Shown: one piece after another, positions 61,361 to 64,000 of the stretch | Numbering within the stretch: the first letter of the stretch is position 1 | Layout of the letters: each line of letters opens with the position of its first letter | Source: an uncultured Selenomonadales bacterium | GTDB taxonomy: Bacteria; Bacillota; Clostridia; Christensenellales; QALW01 | Direction of reading: 5' to 3' | DNA: 64,000 nucleotides | NCBI GenBank assembly: GCA_905200615.1 | Contig: CAJKLB010000008.1 | Coordinates: 1 to 64,000, forward strand | Made by a program: the position numbers and the translations under genes | The notes under the pieces: model-generated | Told to the model about the DNA's origin: nothing | Database searches by the model: none | The model's input: the letters and a program-made list of their open reading frames with translations, nothing else

Positions 61361-62503
61361 ATGAAGATTGAAGAATTAAGAAAACAAATTGATGATATTG
61401 ATTCCCAATTCGTTCGGCTTTTACGGGAAAGACTTCAGGTTGCGGCATCCGTCGCGGCGTATAAAAAAGAACGAGATCTTCCGGTATTGGATCGCTCGCG
61501 TGAGCGTGAATTATTAAAGAAGGTAGCATCGGAAGCCGGTGCGGAGTATGAAGCTGAAACCAAAATCTTTTTTAATACGCTGCTGGGCTTGAGCCGTTCT
61601 TATCAAAGTAAGCTGCTGGGTGTGAAAAGCTCATATAGTGAAAAAATCAATGAGGCCATTAACAGCACCGAAAAGATTTTTCCCGAAACCGCCTTGGTTG
61701 CCTGTCAGGGAGTAGAGGGTTCGTATTCTCAGCAGGCTTGTGAAAAAATGTTCGCAGATCCCGGTTTTATGTTTTTAAACACATGGGATGGTGTCTTTCA
61801 GGCCGTAGATAGCGGATTGTGCCGTTACGGTGTCCTTCCGCTTGAAAACAGTAACGCGGGATCGGTGAACAGAATTTATGATTTGCTGGCTATGTATAAT
61901 TTCAGTATTGTACGAAGTACCAGGTTACAGATTAACCATAGTATCTTAACGAAAAAAGGCGTTAAGATAGAGGATATTAAAGAAATTTATTCCCATGAAC
62001 AGGCAATTAAGCAGTGCAGCGAACTGCTGCAATCTATGAAGAATGTCAAAGTTCATATTTGCGATAATACGGCTATGGCGGCTAAAATGGTTGCGGAATC
62101 AGAAAGAAAGGATATCGCCGCGATCTCGTCTAAAATGTGCGCGGAGTTGTATAATCTTAACGTATTAAAAGAAGCGGTGCAAAACAGCGGCAATAATTAT
62201 ACACGGTTTATTTGTATCAGTAAAAAACTTGAAATTTATCCGGGCGCCAACAAAACCAGTCTTATGATTGTAACCGCGCATAAACCCGGTTCCCTGTACA
62301 ATGTACTGGCAAAATTTTATTGTTTGGGTATCAATATCATTAAGCTGGAGAGCCGTCCTATACCGGGTCGAGATTTTGATTTTATGTTTTATTTTGATAT
62401 TGATGTTTCGGTATATTCTGAAAAATTTCAGATTTTATTATCTCAGCTGGAAAATGAAGCGGAACAGTTCCAGTATTTGGGCAGCTATACTGAGGTGATC
62501 TGA
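61361..62503 (+). CDS. pheA: Bifunctional chorismate mutase / prephenate dehydratase (P-protein)
   Basis: 380-aa enzyme to phenylpyruvate. Chorismate mutase helix bundle (about 1-90; R11-like LRKQIDDIDSQFVRLLRER), prephenate dehydratase (about 105-285; SYSQQA and the catalytic T-R-F at about 285), and an ACT domain (about 300-380) with ESRPIPG for Phe feedback. AGGAG-type site 7 nt ahead of ATG; 12 nt after aroA. Confidence 0.95.
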   Translation: MKIEELRKQIDDIDSQFVRLLRERLQVAASVAAYKKERDLPVLDRSRERELLKKVASEAGAEYEAETKIFFNTLLGLSRSYQSKLLGVKSSYSEKINEAINSTEKIFPETALVACQGVEGSYSQQACEKMFADPGFMFLNTWDGVFQAVDSGLCRYGVLPLENSNAGSVNRIYDLLAMYNFSIVRSTRLQINHSILTKKGVKIEDIKEIYSHEQAIKQCSELLQSMKNVKVHICDNTAMAAKMVAESERKDIAAISSKMCAELYNLNVLKEAVQNSGNNYTRFICISKKLEIYPGANKTSLMIVTAHKPGSLYNVLAKFYCLGINIIKLESRPIPGRDFDFMFYFDIDVSVYSEKFQILLSQLENEAEQFQYLGSYTEVI

Positions 62504-63750
62504 TGGCGCCTATATACGGCCTTTTAGGAGAGAAACTTGGCCACAGTCTTTCTCCGCAGATTCATAAAAAGCTGTGCGGGTATACGTATCGTCTTTTCGA
62601 AATGCCGGAAAATGAAGTAAAAGCTTTTATTTCCGACCGCGGCTTCCGGGCTATCAATGTGACGATACCGTATAAAAAAACCGTTCTGCCGCTTTGCGAT
62701 GTACTTTCTCCCCAGGCAGAACGTATCGGCAGTGTGAATACGATAAAAGCGGCTGATGACGGAAAATTGTATGGATATAATACCGATTATTTCGGATTCT
62801 CTTATTTATTGAAACGCATGGGAATCGTTCCGCAGGGGAAAAAGGCGGTTGTATTGGGCAGCGGCGGTTCCAGTGTGACCGTTCAGACTGTTTTAAAGGA
62901 TTTGAACGTAGGTGAGCTCATTGTAGTTTCCCGAAGCGGTTCTGATAATTATCAAAACCTTTCTCGTCATTATGACGCGGAAATCATAATTAATACTACA
63001 CCGGTAGGTATGTTTCCTAAAAATTTAGAAACACCGATAGAACTTTTCCATTTTAAACGATGCGAGGCTGTAGTAGATATTATTTATAATCCGCTGCGTA
63101 CTAAATTATTGTTGGATGCCGCTAAAATGGGAATCAAACACAGCAACGGATTACCGATGCTGGTAGCACAGGCAAAAGAAGCTGCGGAAATCTTTACCGG
63201 TACCCAGCTTGCGGATTCGGAAATTGAGCGCGTGATAAAACAGATGGAACAAGATGCTTCTAATATTGTACTAATCGGGATGCCCGGCTGCGGAAAAAGT
63301 ACCGTTGCCGGAGAAATCGGCCGTCTTTTAGGACGGGAAGTTATTGATACCGATATGCTTTCTGTGCAAGAGGCAGAAAAAAGTATTCCGGAGATTTTTT
63401 CATCTGAGGGGGAAGCGTATTTTAGGGATATTGAAAGCCGGGTGGCAGAAAAGGCAGGTAAATGCTTAGGGCGTGTTATCGCTACCGGGGGCGGGATTAT
63501 TAAGCGTGAAGAAAATTATAATTACCTAAAACAAAATGGTTTTATTGTTTTTTTAGAGCGTCCCATCGAGGAATTGGCAACAGACGGTCGGCCGCTTTCA
63601 ACAGATATAGAAAAACTGCGCCTTATGTATCAGCAGCGGTATCCGCTATATTGTCGCTTTGCCGATAAAAAAATAGCCGTAGCCGAAAGCAGTGAACAAA
63701 CAGCAGGTTTGATTATTAAATCTTTTGATGACTTTAGGAGAAAAAAATAA
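62503..63750 (+). CDS. aroE: Shikimate dehydrogenase-shikimate kinase fusion
   Basis: 415-aa two-domain enzyme. Dehydrogenase (about 1-250): K in NVTIPYKK, YNTDYFG, NADP G-S-G-G-S-S. Kinase (about 255-415): Walker A G-M-P-G-C-G-K-S-T, ATGGGIIKR and a P-L-S lid region (DGRPLS). So one gene covers two consecutive reactions. ATG overlaps the pheA stop (TGATG). Confidence 0.95.
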   Translation: MAPIYGLLGEKLGHSLSPQIHKKLCGYTYRLFEMPENEVKAFISDRGFRAINVTIPYKKTVLPLCDVLSPQAERIGSVNTIKAADDGKLYGYNTDYFGFSYLLKRMGIVPQGKKAVVLGSGGSSVTVQTVLKDLNVGELIVVSRSGSDNYQNLSRHYDAEIIINTTPVGMFPKNLETPIELFHFKRCEAVVDIIYNPLRTKLLLDAAKMGIKHSNGLPMLVAQAKEAAEIFTGTQLADSEIERVIKQMEQDASNIVLIGMPGCGKSTVAGEIGRLLGREVIDTDMLSVQEAEKSIPEIFSSEGEAYFRDIESRVAEKAGKCLGRVIATGGGIIKREENYNYLKQNGFIVFLERPIEELATDGRPLSTDIEKLRLMYQQRYPLYCRFADKKIAVAESSEQTAGLIIKSFDDFRRKK

Positions 63751-64000
63751 ATGAGGAATATTAAAAAACTTGTATTAGCCGCGGTGTTTGCGGCGCTTGC
63801 CTGTGTCGCAACTTTGGTAATTACCGTTACATTACCCGGTGGCGGATACTTTAATTTAGGAGATTGTATCGTTATTACGGCAGGTTGTTTATTGGGCCCT
63901 GTTTATGGCGCCGCCGCTGCGGGAATCGGTACTGCTTTGGCGGATATATTGGGCGGCTTTCCCATATACGCTCCGGCTACGCTGATTATTAAAGCCGGCA
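63751..64000 (+). CDS. ECF transporter S component (partial, runs off the window)
   Basis: First 83 codons only. Starts directly after the aroE-K stop, with TTTAGGAG upstream. Two or three TM segments and the stretch GYFNLGDCIV, then GPVYGAAAAGIGTALADI, typical of ECF-S vitamin-binding subunits. Substrate cannot be told; vicinity to the aro operon is only suggestive. Incomplete at the right edge. Confidence 0.8.
   Translation, partial: MRNIKKLVLAAVFAALACVATLVITVTLPGGGYFNLGDCIVITAGCLLGPVYGAAAAGIGTALADILGGFPIYAPATLIIKAG

Overview
The window reads as chromosomal DNA of a low-GC, endospore-forming anaerobe of the class Clostridia (Firmicutes). Evidence: the complete spoIIIAA-AH operon, spoIVA and a short alpha/beta-type small acid-soluble spore protein; Shine-Dalgarno sites of the GGAGG type and consensus TTGACA/TATAAT promoters; the dnaG-rpoD-trmK-nif3 and ireB-ruvX-DUF1292 gene orders; and a minimal SufC/SufB pair typical of strict anaerobes. 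The species cannot be named from sequence alone.

Layout. 1-8.5 kb is accessory DNA on the minus strand: a tightly coupled type I restriction-modification operon (xre regulator, hsdM, unknown 305 aa gene, hsdS, unknown 251 aa gene, hsdR), then a transposon-type TnpV gene. hsdM and hsdR are visibly GC-richer than both the chromosome and the cassette between them, and hsdS carries four exact 12-bp repeats. 8.5-14.5 kb: an orphan ORF, then an operon headed by an unusually short alanyl-tRNA synthetase, followed by a metallo-beta-lactamase-fold hydrolase, a GH78-like glycosidase and an acyl-ACP thioesterase. 14.7-20 kb: spoIVA, two Gfo/Idh/MocA oxidoreductases and a DUF1848 protein. 20.2-27.6 kb: ABC exporter with a giant FtsX-like permease, Mrp ATPase, birA-bioY behind a candidate BirA operator, and a lipoprotein. 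27.7-32.2 kb: an IS200/IS605 transposase fossil, tRNA-Lys and tRNA-Gly, an acetyltransferase-like protein, a small DUF1540 protein, a polytopic membrane protein and tRNA-Trp.

32.3-42.9 kb is housekeeping: cysteine desulfurase, PRC-barrel protein, a tiny membrane protein, AI-2E-family transporter, ireB-ruvX-DUF1292, HD-domain dNTPase, dnaG, rpoD, trmK, nif3-like, a zinc-ribbon coiled-coil protein and RNase P RNA. 42.9-47.5 kb is spoIIIAA-AH. 47.6-54.2 kb has rpmB and tRNA-Arg (minus), a two-component system, the spore protein, an SH3 protein, a CapA-like protein and an unknown 633 aa protein. 54.3-57.1 kb has sufC-sufB-like genes and a 2-hydroxyacid dehydrogenase. 57.1-63.75 kb is a shikimate/aromatic amino acid operon (aroF-tyrA-aroB-aroA-pheA-aroEK fusion) running into an ECF-transporter S component cut by the window end.

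The strongest leads are the two unrecognised genes translationally embedded in the type I R-M operon, the 12-bp repeat array in hsdS, the short AlaRS together with the absence of alaS from its usual place upstream of ireB, and the candidate BirA operator. No CRISPR array, prophage or replication origin was seen.
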